From Micrasema longulum (Eukaryota; Arthropoda; Insecta; Trichoptera; Brachycentridae): a stretch of DNA of 64,000 bases. Below the pieces are notes generated by a model. The model was not told where the DNA came from. It saw only the letters and a program-made list of their open reading frames with translations, and did not search any database. Each line of letters begins with the position of its first letter. Positions within the stretch are counted from its first letter, which is position 1. The stretch is from NCBI GenBank assembly GCA_022494885.1, contig JAGVSM010003823.1, positions 62,001 through 126,000 on the forward strand. The letters run 5' to 3'. Both the position numbers and the translations under genes were made by a program. Below, piece after piece: positions 53,073 through 62,339 of the stretch.

Positions 53073-54633
53073 AAATGTGATTATAAGAGATTCGATGAAT
53101 CCTATATATAGAGAAAACAATAACACCCTTCTGAAATATTTGTAGGTTTCGGAATAGTGATACCATGGCACTTGATCTGCACGAAGGAAACGTTTTTAAT
53201 CGGGAATAAAAATATATGTTGAATTTTAAATGTGATTATGAGAGATTCAATTATTCCTATATATAGAGAAAACAATAACACCCTTCTGAAATATTTGTAG
53301 GTTTCGGAATAGTGATACCATGGCACTTGATCTGCACGAAGGAAACGTTTTTGATCCGGAATAAAAATATATGTTGAATTTCAAATGTGATTATGAGAGA
53401 TTCAATTATTCCTATATATAGAGAAAACAATAACACCCTTCTGAAATATTTGTAGGTTTCGGAATAGTGATACCATGGCACTTGATCTGCACGAAGGAAA
53501 CGTTTTTGATCCGGAATAAAAATATATGTTGAATTTCAAATGTGATTATGAGAGATTCAATGATTCCTATATATAAAGAAAACAAAAATACCCTTCTGAA
53601 ATATTTGTAGGTTTCGGAATAGTGATACAATGGCACTTGATCTGCACGAAGGAAACGTTTTTAATCGGGAATAAAAATAATATGTTGAATTTTAAATGTG
53701 ATTATAAGAGATTCGATGAATCCTATATATAAAGAAAACAATAACACCCTTCTGAAATATTTGTAAGTTTCGGAATAGTGATACCACGGCACTTGATCTG
53801 CACGAAGGAAACGTTTTTAATCCGGAATAAAAATATATGTTGAATTTCAAATGTGATTATGAGAGATTCAATGATTCCTATATATAAAGAAAACAAAAAT
53901 ACCCTTCTGAAATATTTGTAGGTTTCGGAATAGTGATACCATGGCACTTGATCTGCACGAAGGAAACGTTTTTAATCGGGAATAAAAATATATATTGAAT
54001 TTTAAATGTGATTATGAGAGATTCAATTATTCCTATGTACAAAGAAAACAATAACACCCTTCTGAAATATTTGTAGGTTTCGGAATAGTGATACCATGGC
54101 ACTTGATCTGCACGAAGGAAACGTTTTTAATTGGGAATAAAAATAATATGTTGAATTTTAGATGTGATTATGAGAGATTCAATTATTCCTATATATAAAG
54201 AAAACAATAACACCCTTCTGAAATATTCGTAGATTTCGGAATGGTGATACCATGGCACTTGATCTGCACGAAGGAAACGTTTTTAATCGGGAATAAAATA
54301 ATATGTTGAACACTGCACAATAATCTAGTAAGATAAAGGACGAAAGTTTTAGAAACAAAAAGAATGTCATCTCAGTGACGACAGTATAAATAAGGAAATC
54401 GCAGCCGGCTTAGTCGGAATAGCAAATGCCTTAAAAAAAATGACGGTATAGAAAAACCGACGAACAGTCATGTTGCCGATAACAATCCGTTCAATTGGCT
54501 TTAACACCTGTATGACTCTTTGCACTTTTTATAAATATCCAACCCACGTTTATTTTTCATTTTGGAATTTTAAATAATCTTTCGCTAAATAATAATTGTT
54601 TTATTAATCTAGTATATTTCTATACATAATAAT

Positions 54634-55845
54634 ATGCCGGGACAGGAATTCTCGTTAAGCTTTTTAAAGCGTCGTCAAGATAAGATATCGTATGGAAATG
54701 CCCAAAACATTAAGAGATCAAGAGCTGAGCTGAGCCCTGATATTGTCGGAGAATATTTCAAAAATTTTGGAAGACACATTAAAAGACGTCCCTGCAACAA
54801 ATGTTTTAAATTATGATGAAACAAACTCGTCAGATGACCCCGGTAAGAAACTCGTGATTGCCAAAGGGGGAACTAAATATCCCGAAAGGGCCATGAATCA
54901 CAGCAAGACATCAACTTCACTGATGATATGCGGAGCGGCTTCAGGTAATGCTTTACCCCCCCTGCGTAGTCTACAAGGCTATAAAACCTATATGATACCT
55001 GGACAGAAAACGGACCAAAAGGGTGCCGCTATAATAAAACAAAAAGTGGGTGGTTTGACGTAAGCTGTTTTGAAGACTGGGCGAAGACAATTTAGTTTCC
55101 TTTTTGCAAAACTTTGTCTGGCAAAAAAATTGCAATTGGTGACAATCTTTCATTTATTTATTTATTTATTGTGGATAACTTATATAGCGCCATTTTCGTA
55201 ATAAAATACCTCAAGGGCGCTTTACATTATGATTCTATTGTTAAGTTAATTTAATTGAAGCTTTTAAATTTGTAATTTAATTAAAATAATTTATTTTGTT
55301 GTCAAATGCTACGGATTTATTCAAATGATTTAGAGAACAGGTGGGTTTTAATTTTTTTCCGAAACATCACTTCACTTTCACAGCCTCGCACCTCTGCTGG
55401 GAGAGCATTCCATGCCATAGGGCCTGCGACCGCAAATGCGCGCTCACCAAATTGCGCTCGATCCATTTATCATTAGACATTATGAAGATGGGGAAGGATT
55501 TAAATGTCCACTTCGTTTTCATGTCAGCAAATACAACGCACTTACGCAGCCGTTAGACGTAGCTATTTTAGACCAATGAAAAAGGCTTAGAGGGAAATCC
55601 TCTCTGAATGGAAAAGGGGAAGATAGCATATCCGAGGCTATCTTTCCCAGACTGTTGAGAAATCTTACGAAGGAGCTGGATCCAAATTTGAAACAAAATG
55701 TTATCTCGGGGTTCGATGAAGCGGGAATAATTCCATTTAACCCACAACAGGTTTTAAACCGCATGCCAGGAGGAAAGCAAGATCTTAGATATAAGGAAAT
55801 TATATATTTCCAGAATAATAATGTTTGTGAAAGCAAATTATTCTA
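54634..55845 (+). pseudogene. Pogo-type (jerky/tigger-like) transposase, interrupted
   Basis: 54634-55140: KISYGNAQNIKRSRAELSPD, VLNYDETNSSDDPGKKLVIA with the first catalytic D in NYDET, GTKYPERAMNHSKTSTSLMI, SCFEDWAKT and KKIAIGDN (second D near 55140). After the CR1 insertion: HLSLDIMK, VHFVFMSANTTHLRSRPLDV (third D), ISEAIFPRLLRNLTKELDP, NVISGFDEAGIIPFNPQQVL. Stops and a shifted frame at 54740-54820 inactivate it. The N-terminal CENP-B-type domain is truncated. The family cuts at TA. Confidence 0.75.
55149..55460 (-). mobile_element. CR1 insertion in the pogo gene with 7-bp TSD
   Basis: The tail (TTTATT repeats, TTATATAGCGCCATTTTCGT, CTCAAGGGCGCTTTACATTA) and coding end match 8170-8600. 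The sequence is the 3' end only. CATTTAT precedes the tail and recurs after the 5' break (about 55463), a plausible target duplication. Confidence 0.7.
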
Positions 55846-55849
55846 CTAA

Positions 55850-56095
55850 ATCCCAAAAGGAACACTCCCACACTACCAGAACTCAAACTAGAGGATGGGT
55901 CATGGGGTCTATCACAAACTCTGAATTCGGACAAAGAAATTTCAGGTTTCTGGGCCCCAAAATATTCAATATGTTACCCAAACGTTGCAAAACCATGACC
56001 TGGATTCCATTTAATAAATTTGTAAAAAATTGGTTTGAAAAAGTCAAGAAAAATCGGAAAATTTACTCAAAATACATTCTTAAATAATAAATGAT
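55850..56095 (+). pseudogene. LINE C-terminal fragment
   Basis: TTRTQTRGWVMGSITNSEFG, then RNFRFLGPKIFNMLPKRCKT and FNKFVKNWFEKVKK and a stop: the LINE RT tail signature (FLGPKIFNMLP). It is 5' truncated. Confidence 0.55.
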
Positions 56096-56099
56096 ATAA

Positions 56100-57120
56100 A
56101 TTAATATTGTATAACTGTTGTAACGTTGTAAAAAACAAGTCCAACGTACCCCGTTTTGAAAGCATTTTAGTACTGGATTATAATTCTAAGTTGCCTGATT
56201 TAGCGCCATCTGATGGCCGCGGTAGTAACTCATCCATACGATATCCGTGCATTAGAAGTAGATTTCTTTCCATTTGAAAACTCGAGACGAAAAGTCCAAT
56301 TGTCGCGCAAAGACTCAAAGAGAGGCGATCGCACATTTCAAAAATGTAGTCCTTCAAGAAAGAGAACGTTCAACGTAACGTAAGCCTATTTGTTTTAAAT
56401 TTATTACCGAAATTCTTGTAGAGAGAGATATCATATTCTAATGAGATTGTATTTTATATAGGTTCCCTTTTTCTCTACCTTTTTCTATCTTTTTCCATTT
56501 TTTCACCTTATTCTATTTTATTTACTCCACCTTTTATCTACTTTGTCCGATGATAAAGATTTTACAATGTAGTATATTTACTCCATGATTCGAATGGATC
56601 ACTAATTATTACAAAATCATCCACTGAGCCAACCACGAATAAAAATACATCAACCGAAGACATCGTAAATCGAGTTCCATCTGCGGATTTTATTTTGTAA
56701 AATCAACAATATTTCATATCATCTCGAGAAGAAAACAATCAAGAATCTATTTCACTTGTCATTATTATTGTTACGAATATTTATTTCTTAGATAAATGTA
56801 TTGTCAACCACTTACTCATATTAGCTAGGCAGAATTCTGAATTTTTATATTAACTAATCTTGGTACATTTGTAGAGAATTGCTTCTTTTATTAAAATTTT
56901 GTATTTCACTAACGAGTTGTTTATTTAATAAAATCCAGATCTTTCAGTCATATTTGTTCCATTTTACAGTAAGGTATTTATGTGAATGGTAAGTTGTTTG
57001 TAGGTACTTTATTTGGTTATCTGCATTATTCTTTTTAATTTAAAAAATTTGCTTATTGATTTTTGATAACCTACCTCTATAATGTCGCCCACCTGGGACC
57101 AAATAATTTATTTCAACCTA
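56100..57120. other. No gene seen
   Basis: No ORF of note, and no repeat that I recognise. Confidence 0.4.
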
Positions 57121-57150
57121 CACTGACCGTTACACTGTATAGTAAATTAA

Positions 57151-57322
57151 CTAGTAGGTAGTAATGTTATTGTTTATTTTTGCATAAAAATGTCTGCCTT
57201 AAAACAGGTTGTACCTAGTTAGGCAGACTAGACATGATCGAGAAAAATCTGTTACCTAAGTGTGTATGTAGTAGATAAAGTAATTGTTATTTTTGTTAAT
57301 AAACTATTATTATTATTAAACA
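57151..57322 (+). repeat. LINE 3' end, copy 2 (partner at 6853)
   Basis: See 6853-7085. It ends in an (ATT)n run. Confidence 0.5.
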
Positions 57323-57589
57323 ACAGTGTGGACAATGGCATAATCTCCGAATCAGTAATAAAAGTTTTAAAATCTTACAGATATGGAAACGAAGTGGAAA
57401 CTATGAAAAAAAAAAAAAACAAAATTGAACCAGGGATAGCGCTTGCAATTTGTTACGAGAAGAAGCCACCTCCGCCGCGCAAATTCAACCACCAATGCCG
57501 ACTTCCTCCCAAGAAATGCTACGAAAATCTTAAATTGATTCTGCGAAGCAGTCAGGATTTGTAAAAAAGACATTCTGTAAAATGTGTCA

Positions 57590-58030
57590 CGGTAGACTTC
57601 CATATTCCCTTCTCAAAAAATGTTTCCCTCTCTGTTGAAATAAATTTAAACATGAATAACTCCCTAGGGAGGAAATCCAGCCAGTCTGCAAGCATTTGGA
57701 CATACTCAAGCATTGTTCAATTAACTGCCTGGTAAAAGAAGAAGTATAAAAATTGGAAAATTGTTTTCAGGCGTTGCCTAGTAGGTGATTTGGTTCAGCC
57801 GGATGAATCTCACCCACGTGATAAAGGTTTCAGCTCATTTACTTCACATAAGGCAACAGATGGAAATGTGGATGTTCAAACATGGGCAGAATGGTGAATG
57901 TTACACAGTGTGTAAAGTGGCCACTTAAACCAGCCAATGACAGGTCATAAGCCCTGTAAATGCCTAGACTTCCATATTCCCTTCTCAAAAATGTTTTCCC
58001 TCTATGTTGAAATAAATTTTAATATATATT
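57590..58030. repeat. Foldback-family copy
   Basis: ATAACTCCCTAGGGAGGAAA, then CAGCCAGTCTGCAAGCATTT, GGCGTTGCCTAGTAGG, then the GTGTAAAGTGGCCACTTAAA and CCAATGACAGGTCATAAGCC blocks. It is one half-palindrome plus tail. Confidence 0.6.
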
Positions 58031-58034
58031 TTGT

Positions 58035-58500
58035 TCATATTTGGTTTTGTCTCTTGTTTGTACTGGACTGATCTGCTCAGTGGATGGAAAGCTAGGTTGG
58101 CTGCTTTGCCCCGAACATTTTCTTCACAACTTGTTTGTATGTTTATTGTACAGAGTCCTTGAGGTGATTTTCACAAAAACAGCACTATTAAAATAATCCA
58201 GAATGATAATAATAGTCAGTCATTTTATAATCATTTTACAAAATCCTTAAAAAAAAAAATTGCTTTAAATCCATTGATTGAAAGCGTATATAAATTATAA
58301 AAACATGAAAAAGACCTATAAAAATTGCGATTTTTTTAAATCTGGGTCTATCGTGACCCACTATCACCATGCAATTTTTTTTAACCCATAGGGGTTAAGG
58401 ATATAAGATCAGTCAATATTATTATTCCTACAAAATAGTTTTAAAAAATATTTTTTATACAAAGTTACCGATGGCGCTTGAAATCATGAGGAACAGCTCA
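58035..58500. other. Downstream of the DIPK2 last exon, no gene seen
   Basis: Probably the 3' UTR of the - strand gene plus repeats. A GGGTCTATCGTGACCC stem lies near 58343, and near 58383 AACCCATAGGGGTT. Confidence 0.35.
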
Positions 58501-58508
58501 TCGATCAG

Positions 58509-58664
58509 TCACAAGGCGTCCGGAGAATTTTCCGGCCGAATGAGCGCAAACATTTTCAAGATCTCAATTAATTCTTGTTTAAGTGCGGCTGCAGCGGTGA
58601 ATCTGTCCGCATCTTGTTTAGGAGAGACACAATCCGATAGTTTCTGCGGTAAACTTGGAAACCT
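58509..58664 (-). CDS. Dipk2-like: DIPK2-like kinase, last coding exon
   Basis: On the - strand TTATTTTCAG at 58665-58674 precedes RFPSLPQKLSDCVSPKQDAD, RFTAAAALKQELIEILKMFA and LIRPENSPDAL-stop (58509-58511). The C-S/A-NP-K-x-R-x-G/D-RF-x-AA pattern is the C-terminal part of divergent protein kinase domain 2 (DIPK2A, deleted in autism 1). Phase 0 matches the upstream exon at 60887. The C terminus is a bit longer than in vertebrates. The protein is a secretory-pathway divergent kinase, poorly characterised. Confidence 0.75.
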   Translation of the reverse strand, partial: RFPSLPQKLSDCVSPKQDADRFTAAAALKQELIEILKMFALIRPENSPDAL

Positions 58665-59039
58665 CTGAAAATAATAAACATTTGTTAATTTTAGTGACCG
58701 ACCGAAATGACATTTTCGTCTAAAACCGAAACATTTAAATAAGTTAAAAGCCACTTCAAAATGCCCAAAATTAGGAGTTTATGTTGTTAAACCTTAAGAG
58801 CTCATTGAAATAAGTGTTAAATAAAATTTGATAAGTAGAGATCATTCAAACGTACCCAAAAAGTAAAGTGCCGGCCAGTAAAAAAAAAATATTTTATTTT
58901 GTGGCAAACAACGTCTTGAACATTTTTTACTAAGACGGCAAAAATCTACGACTAACTAATCAAAACTTATTTAATGTTAAAAAAACGTGTAAATCATGAA
59001 ATCATCTATTAAACTTCTTAGATTTTCACGGCCGTTAAG

Positions 59040-59211
59040 ATGCACAATAAGTTTTCTGGGTTATTATGCCGTGTGTCGTTCGTACTCTCTACCGACGTTT
59101 CGGATTGCGTTACAGCGTCCATCATCAGGGTTGATGTTATTTGTGTATGAATATGTGTTACGTTAGGTACTTAGAATTTTTACCGTGTCGTAGTCGTTTT
59201 TGTGTGATGTT
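59040..59211 (-). repeat. Penelope-like terminal repeat, left arm
   Basis: The reverse complement of this arm matches 59710-59882 at near identity over about 172 bp, so the two terminal repeats are inverted. It carries a hammerhead core on the - strand (59089-59133). Confidence 0.75.
59089..59133 (-). ncRNA. Candidate hammerhead ribozyme, left arm
   Basis: On the - strand: CTGATGA (59122-59128), stem II GGA paired with UCC plus GC with GC, GAAA, then ACGTC and GGT. It equals the right-arm motif except GCAATCC for GCGATCC, which weakens stem II by an unpaired A. Confidence 0.5.
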
Positions 59212-59643
59212 AAAACTGTTTTCGGCACGTCGGCAAAAATAAGAGATTTTCTTAAATCAGCAAAGGACCGGGATCCTCTCGAAACCGACGGCATTTACAA
59301 ACTGGATTGTAAAAACTGCCCTAAGGTTTACATCGGGCAGACTGCCAGAAATATAACAAAGAGAGTAAAGGAGCACATGAGTGCATGCAGGCTCGGCTAC
59401 CCCGAAAAATCAGCCTTGGCCGAGCACCACATAGAAACGGGGCATAAGTTTTCCTTTGAACCGATAATCTTAGGGAGGCCAAAGAACCACCAAACACGAC
59501 TAGTAATAGAAGCAATTGAGATTTACAAACATCCCGACAACATAAACAGAGATGATGGAATGCGATTAAAAACATCCTGGTACCCAGTCATAAAGAAATC
59601 GCATAAAGATTGCAATGTAACACAGATTTGTGATACGGTATAG
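59200..59643 (+). CDS. Penelope-like element GIY-YIG endonuclease, C-terminal part
   Basis: The open frame of about 147 codons contains GIYKLDCKNCPKVYIGQTAR, the GIY then YIG motif of the GIY-YIG nuclease, with the Cys pair between them that is usual in Penelope elements. Then R-x2-E-x-H: RVKEHMSACRLGY and ALAEHHIETGHKFSFE follow, and the frame closes with TAG. It is the C-terminal endonuclease domain. The reverse-transcriptase part is absent upstream, so this copy is 5' truncated. No start codon should be sought. The intact frame suggests a recent insertion. The nuclease makes the nick used to prime reverse transcription. Confidence 0.8.
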   Translation: MCDVKTVFGTSAKIRDFLKSAKDRDPLETDGIYKLDCKNCPKVYIGQTARNITKRVKEHMSACRLGYPEKSALAEHHIETGHKFSFEPIILGRPKNHQTRLVIEAIEIYKHPDNINRDDGMRLKTSWYPVIKKSHKDCNVTQICDTV

Positions 59644-59709
59644 ATCCTAAGTACATAATGGTACACATTAATCTAAACGACTACGACACGGTACAAGTCC
59701 CAAATACAT

Positions 59710-59882
59710 AACATCACACAAAAACGACTACGACACGGTAAAAATTCTAAGTACCTAACGTAACACATATTCATACACAAATAACATCAACCCTGATGAT
59801 GGACGCTGTAACGCGATCCGAAACGTCGGTAGAGAGTACGAACGACACACTGCATAATAACCCAGAAAAACTTATTGTGCAT
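59710..59882 (+). repeat. Penelope-like terminal repeat, right arm
   Basis: Inverted mate of 59040-59211. A further direct partial copy of its first 40 bp lies at 59660-59705. Confidence 0.75.
59788..59832 (+). ncRNA. Candidate hammerhead ribozyme, right arm
   Basis: ACC (59790-59792), CTGATGA (59793-59799), stem II GGACGC with GCG-A-TCC around TGTAAC, GAAA (59820-59823), a self-complementary ACGT spanning it, then C59827 as the cleavage base (GUC triplet) and GGT (59828-59830) pairing with ACC. Stem I is short (3 bp plus a further C-G), stem III only through the palindrome. This is the minimal form described for Penelope elements. Confidence 0.6.
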
Positions 59883-60711
59883 GAAATCATCTATCTATAT
59901 ATACTAGTTGAATAATCAAGACAAACAACGATAACATATCTCCCAAATAAATATGTTACTACCTGTCTGTTCACGTTCATACAAAAGGGTCGTTGCATTA
60001 GTAGTAATATTAGTAGGATTAGTGGAATATAATACTTAAAAAATATTTAGTCGAACTCGGTTATAACGATCACGGAAAAAGTGAGATCTCGGATGTAATG
60101 AGGAAACATTAGTTGACATTTTAGTTCATGGTTTTCTCCATACAATTATTCACTGTTATAACGAGCTACTTCTCGGACATACCAAACAAAAATATTGTCA
60201 AAAATTACACAAAAAATCTTCAATTGTTAAAAACATCATTCTCGAAGTAAGAACCTAAGTAATAAAATCCAAACAGTCGGCTAACGTAAAGGATAAATAC
60301 TGTCGGGCGTTGGGACCGGATTTTGTTTATGATAGCTATGTAAGTGTCTAAGTACCTAATTTGATTTTTCACTAACAATATTGAAAAATGAACACACATG
60401 GTTTTTTTAAAATCCAAGCTTTGTGAACTTAGTAAGTGCCGGTTCGGCATATTGTTACAATTTACAGCTGTTTTTGTAGTTTATGAATGACATGCTTGTT
60501 TCGGGGGATTTTAAGGAGTTTTTTTTAGATTTTTCAATGTTCTATGCTTATACACAATAAACATTACAAGTGGGTGATGTCAAATGAGTTCTAGACCAGA
60601 TCAGTTAAAACCTATATTTTAACAGGGGACAGAGAACATAAATACTTATTTGATCTAATCTCCAAAATATGTTAAGAATAGTATAAAAACTGTAAATGTT
60701 GTAAACAATTC

Positions 60712-60755
60712 ACCAGTCTTGAAGATGCCTACTTAGGCGAAAGCGCTCGTTAGTC
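60712..60755 (+). ncRNA. Decayed hammerhead-like motif
   Basis: ACCAGT, CTTGAAGA (an extra T in the CUGANGA box), GCCT with AGGC around ACTT, GAAA, GCGC, TC, GTTAGTC. Relative to 16566 one insertion and one stem I mismatch suggest loss of activity. It lies in the DIPK2-like intron, next to an A-rich tail and a TTATTT run. Confidence 0.4.
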
Positions 60756-60886
60756 AAAATAATAAAAAGTAAAACTAAACCAAGAAGTTTCATTGATAAG
60801 TTTATTTATAATTTTATCATAACCATTAACTATGGAGTTTTATCAAGAAATATAAAAAAAAAACATCAATATTATATTTAAAGTAC

Positions 60887-61181
60887 CTGAGTCACAAAGT
60901 CCGGCACAGAGTCCAATACTTCTTCCTCGAGTAGCTTGCACATACTGTAAACGTTGTGGTCGCTCAAGTGGTGATCGCAAACATCTCTGGCCGAGAAGGC
61001 AAAGCACCCTTCACATTCGATAACTTGGCTCGTGTGGTTGGCCTTCCAAGTGTCGGCGACAGCTTGAGACTGGGTGTCTACGACGATGACGTGCTCCATG
61101 TCTACGAACATGGGATCGTTGGCGTATAAACCCTCGTCCTTCAATACAATATTGTCGGAACTGATGTCGGATAAATAAAAC
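60887..61181 (-). CDS. Dipk2-like: DIPK2-like kinase, penultimate coding exon
   Basis: On the - strand, after an acceptor TTTTTTTAG, the exon starts with one base of a split codon, then FYLSDISSDNIVLKDEGLYA, NDPMFVDMEHVIVVDTQSQA, VADTWKANHTSQVIECEGCF, AFSARDVCDHHLSDHNVYSM, CKLLEEEVLDSVPDFVTQ, and a donor GTACTT. D-I-S-x-DN and VD-x-E-H/N-V-IVVD correspond to the catalytic-loop and metal-binding-loop regions of DIPK2 (vertebrate DIPK2A has DVSFDNFAV and VDAENVLVAD). The CF-FS-x-D/E and DHN-x-Y-x-C blocks agree too. DIPK2 is a divergent secretory-pathway kinase. Upstream exons are not in view. Confidence 0.8.
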
Positions 61182-61185
61182 CTAA

Positions 61186-61990
61186 AAAAAAAATCTTATT
61201 TAACCTTTTGACATTCATATAAGTCATTAAAGTTTCTTGATAGATTTTTATCTTCTTAATTTGTTGCAATGGAGAGGTAAAAAAGTCACTCACACACTTT
61301 AGAAGGAACATTGTTCAAAACTAAAACTGTATGCTTTAAATATTCATATATGTTTGTGTACCATATATATAATATATGGTACACAATATAATTTTTTCTG
61401 TTTTTTATGTGTATTATTATTATCTTATCTCTTTCTGAAATGAATTTATCAAATATTTTTGTGTACCATATATTATTTTATTTTATTTGGGATTTTTACA
61501 ACTATTACATAAACAAAATAAGTAGAAAAATCTTAACAATGCTAAAGCCAATTAAAAAAATTCACTGTAAATATAATGACACATAATATATACGAAAAGA
61601 AGTTTAGTAATTGTATTTGTGTGACGTTTGTATTCATGTGTATGTGAATGTGTGTATGCGTGAATGAATGAGGGAGAGGATACATGTGCGTGTGGGAATG
61701 AATGAGGGAGAGGGTGCGTGTGTGTGGGTGTGGATGCATAAGTATAAAAAATAATTATTTAAAGCTTGTAATTGTTTTAAAAATGGTACAATAAAGAGCT
61801 TAGTAAAATGTTAGAAACCTTTTTGTTAAAATTCAAATCAAGAAATGATATAAATTGTATTTTTTTTAAAAGTATGTAAAATTTCAAAACCGTATTCTGA
61901 AAAAAAAAAGCATTTTATTTTTAAATTTAACTGATACACATCGAATGAATAATGTGCGACGAGTATTATATTATTATCTTATACAGGTGT
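61186..61990. other. DIPK2 intron or upstream; microsatellite region
   Basis: A perfect palindrome lies near 61355-61385 (TGTGTACCATATAT around ATAAT), followed by G/T-rich repeats (about 61610-61740) with GAATGAATGAGGGAGAG twice. No exon is seen. Confidence 0.45.
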
Positions 61991-61997
61991 ATATTAA

Positions 61998-62330
61998 ACC
62001 CTGTCACATCCGAAACCACGATGATCAGTGTGAGCAAGAAGACATATTGGAGCATTAAATTATTTTTTTAGAACAAATAAAATTTTAAAAATTAAAATAT
62101 CAAAAAAAGCAAATGATTGCATACTTCTGCAGGGGAGAAGCGGGGGGGGGGGGGATGGAGGAGTCTGATACTGCGCCGCGCTCCCCTCACTTCTTCCCTA
62201 CAGAAGTAAGCAACCATTTGTTTTTTAATATTTTACTTTTAAAAATTTTCTTGGTTCTGAATATTTTTTTTAATATGCTAATATGTCTTCTTGCCCATAC
62301 TGATCGTTGTGGTTTCGGATGTGACAGGGT
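61998..62330. mobile_element. TTAA-flanked MITE, piggyBac-like
   Basis: ACCCTGTCACATCCGAAACC on the left and its exact inverse GGTTTCGGATGTGACAGGGT on the right, inverted over about 58 bp, flanked by TTAA at 61994-61997 and 62331-62334. TTAA targets suggest piggyBac. The interior holds a G13 run (62142-62154). No ORF. Confidence 0.7.
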
Positions 62331-62339
62331 TTAAAGAAC

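Larger units (their letters stand above)
51934..54308 (+). repeat. 155-bp satellite, right block (about ten units)
   Basis: Repeat units start near 51934, 52083, 53073 (after the Harbinger insertion), 53217, 53372, 53527, 53683, 53838, 53994 and 54149. The period is 155 bp. Units differ at a few per cent of sites. The 74-codon ORFs on the - strand that recur in each unit are shadows, since they merely track the repeat. Confidence 0.85.
58665..60886 (-). other. DIPK2-like intron
   Basis: Starts (minus sense) GTACTT at 60881-60886 and ends TTTCAG. Length about 2.2 kb. It holds the Penelope-like element and a third hammerhead-like motif (60712-60755). Confidence 0.65.

Noticed and set aside
53102..54102. 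Five near-identical 74-residue ORFs on the - strand
   Set aside because: They only repeat because the 155-bp satellite repeats; codon changes are not synonymous-biased and no signal or domain is visible.
51934..54308. A hammerhead or other ribozyme in the 155-bp satellite unit
   Set aside because: GAAAC and CTGA-like words occur but no CUGANGA box pairs with a GAAA box at the right distance on either strand.
51934..54308. A CRISPR array
   Set aside because: Repeats are contiguous 155-bp units without spacers, in a eukaryotic genome.
57262..57564. A 100-codon ORF with a KKKK and PPPP stretch
   Set aside because: It begins inside a LINE 3' end and its residue runs come from simple-sequence DNA; no family resemblance.
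61542..61739. An ORF rich in HPHTRTLSL, His and Thr
   Set aside because: It is a translation of a G/T-rich microsatellite.
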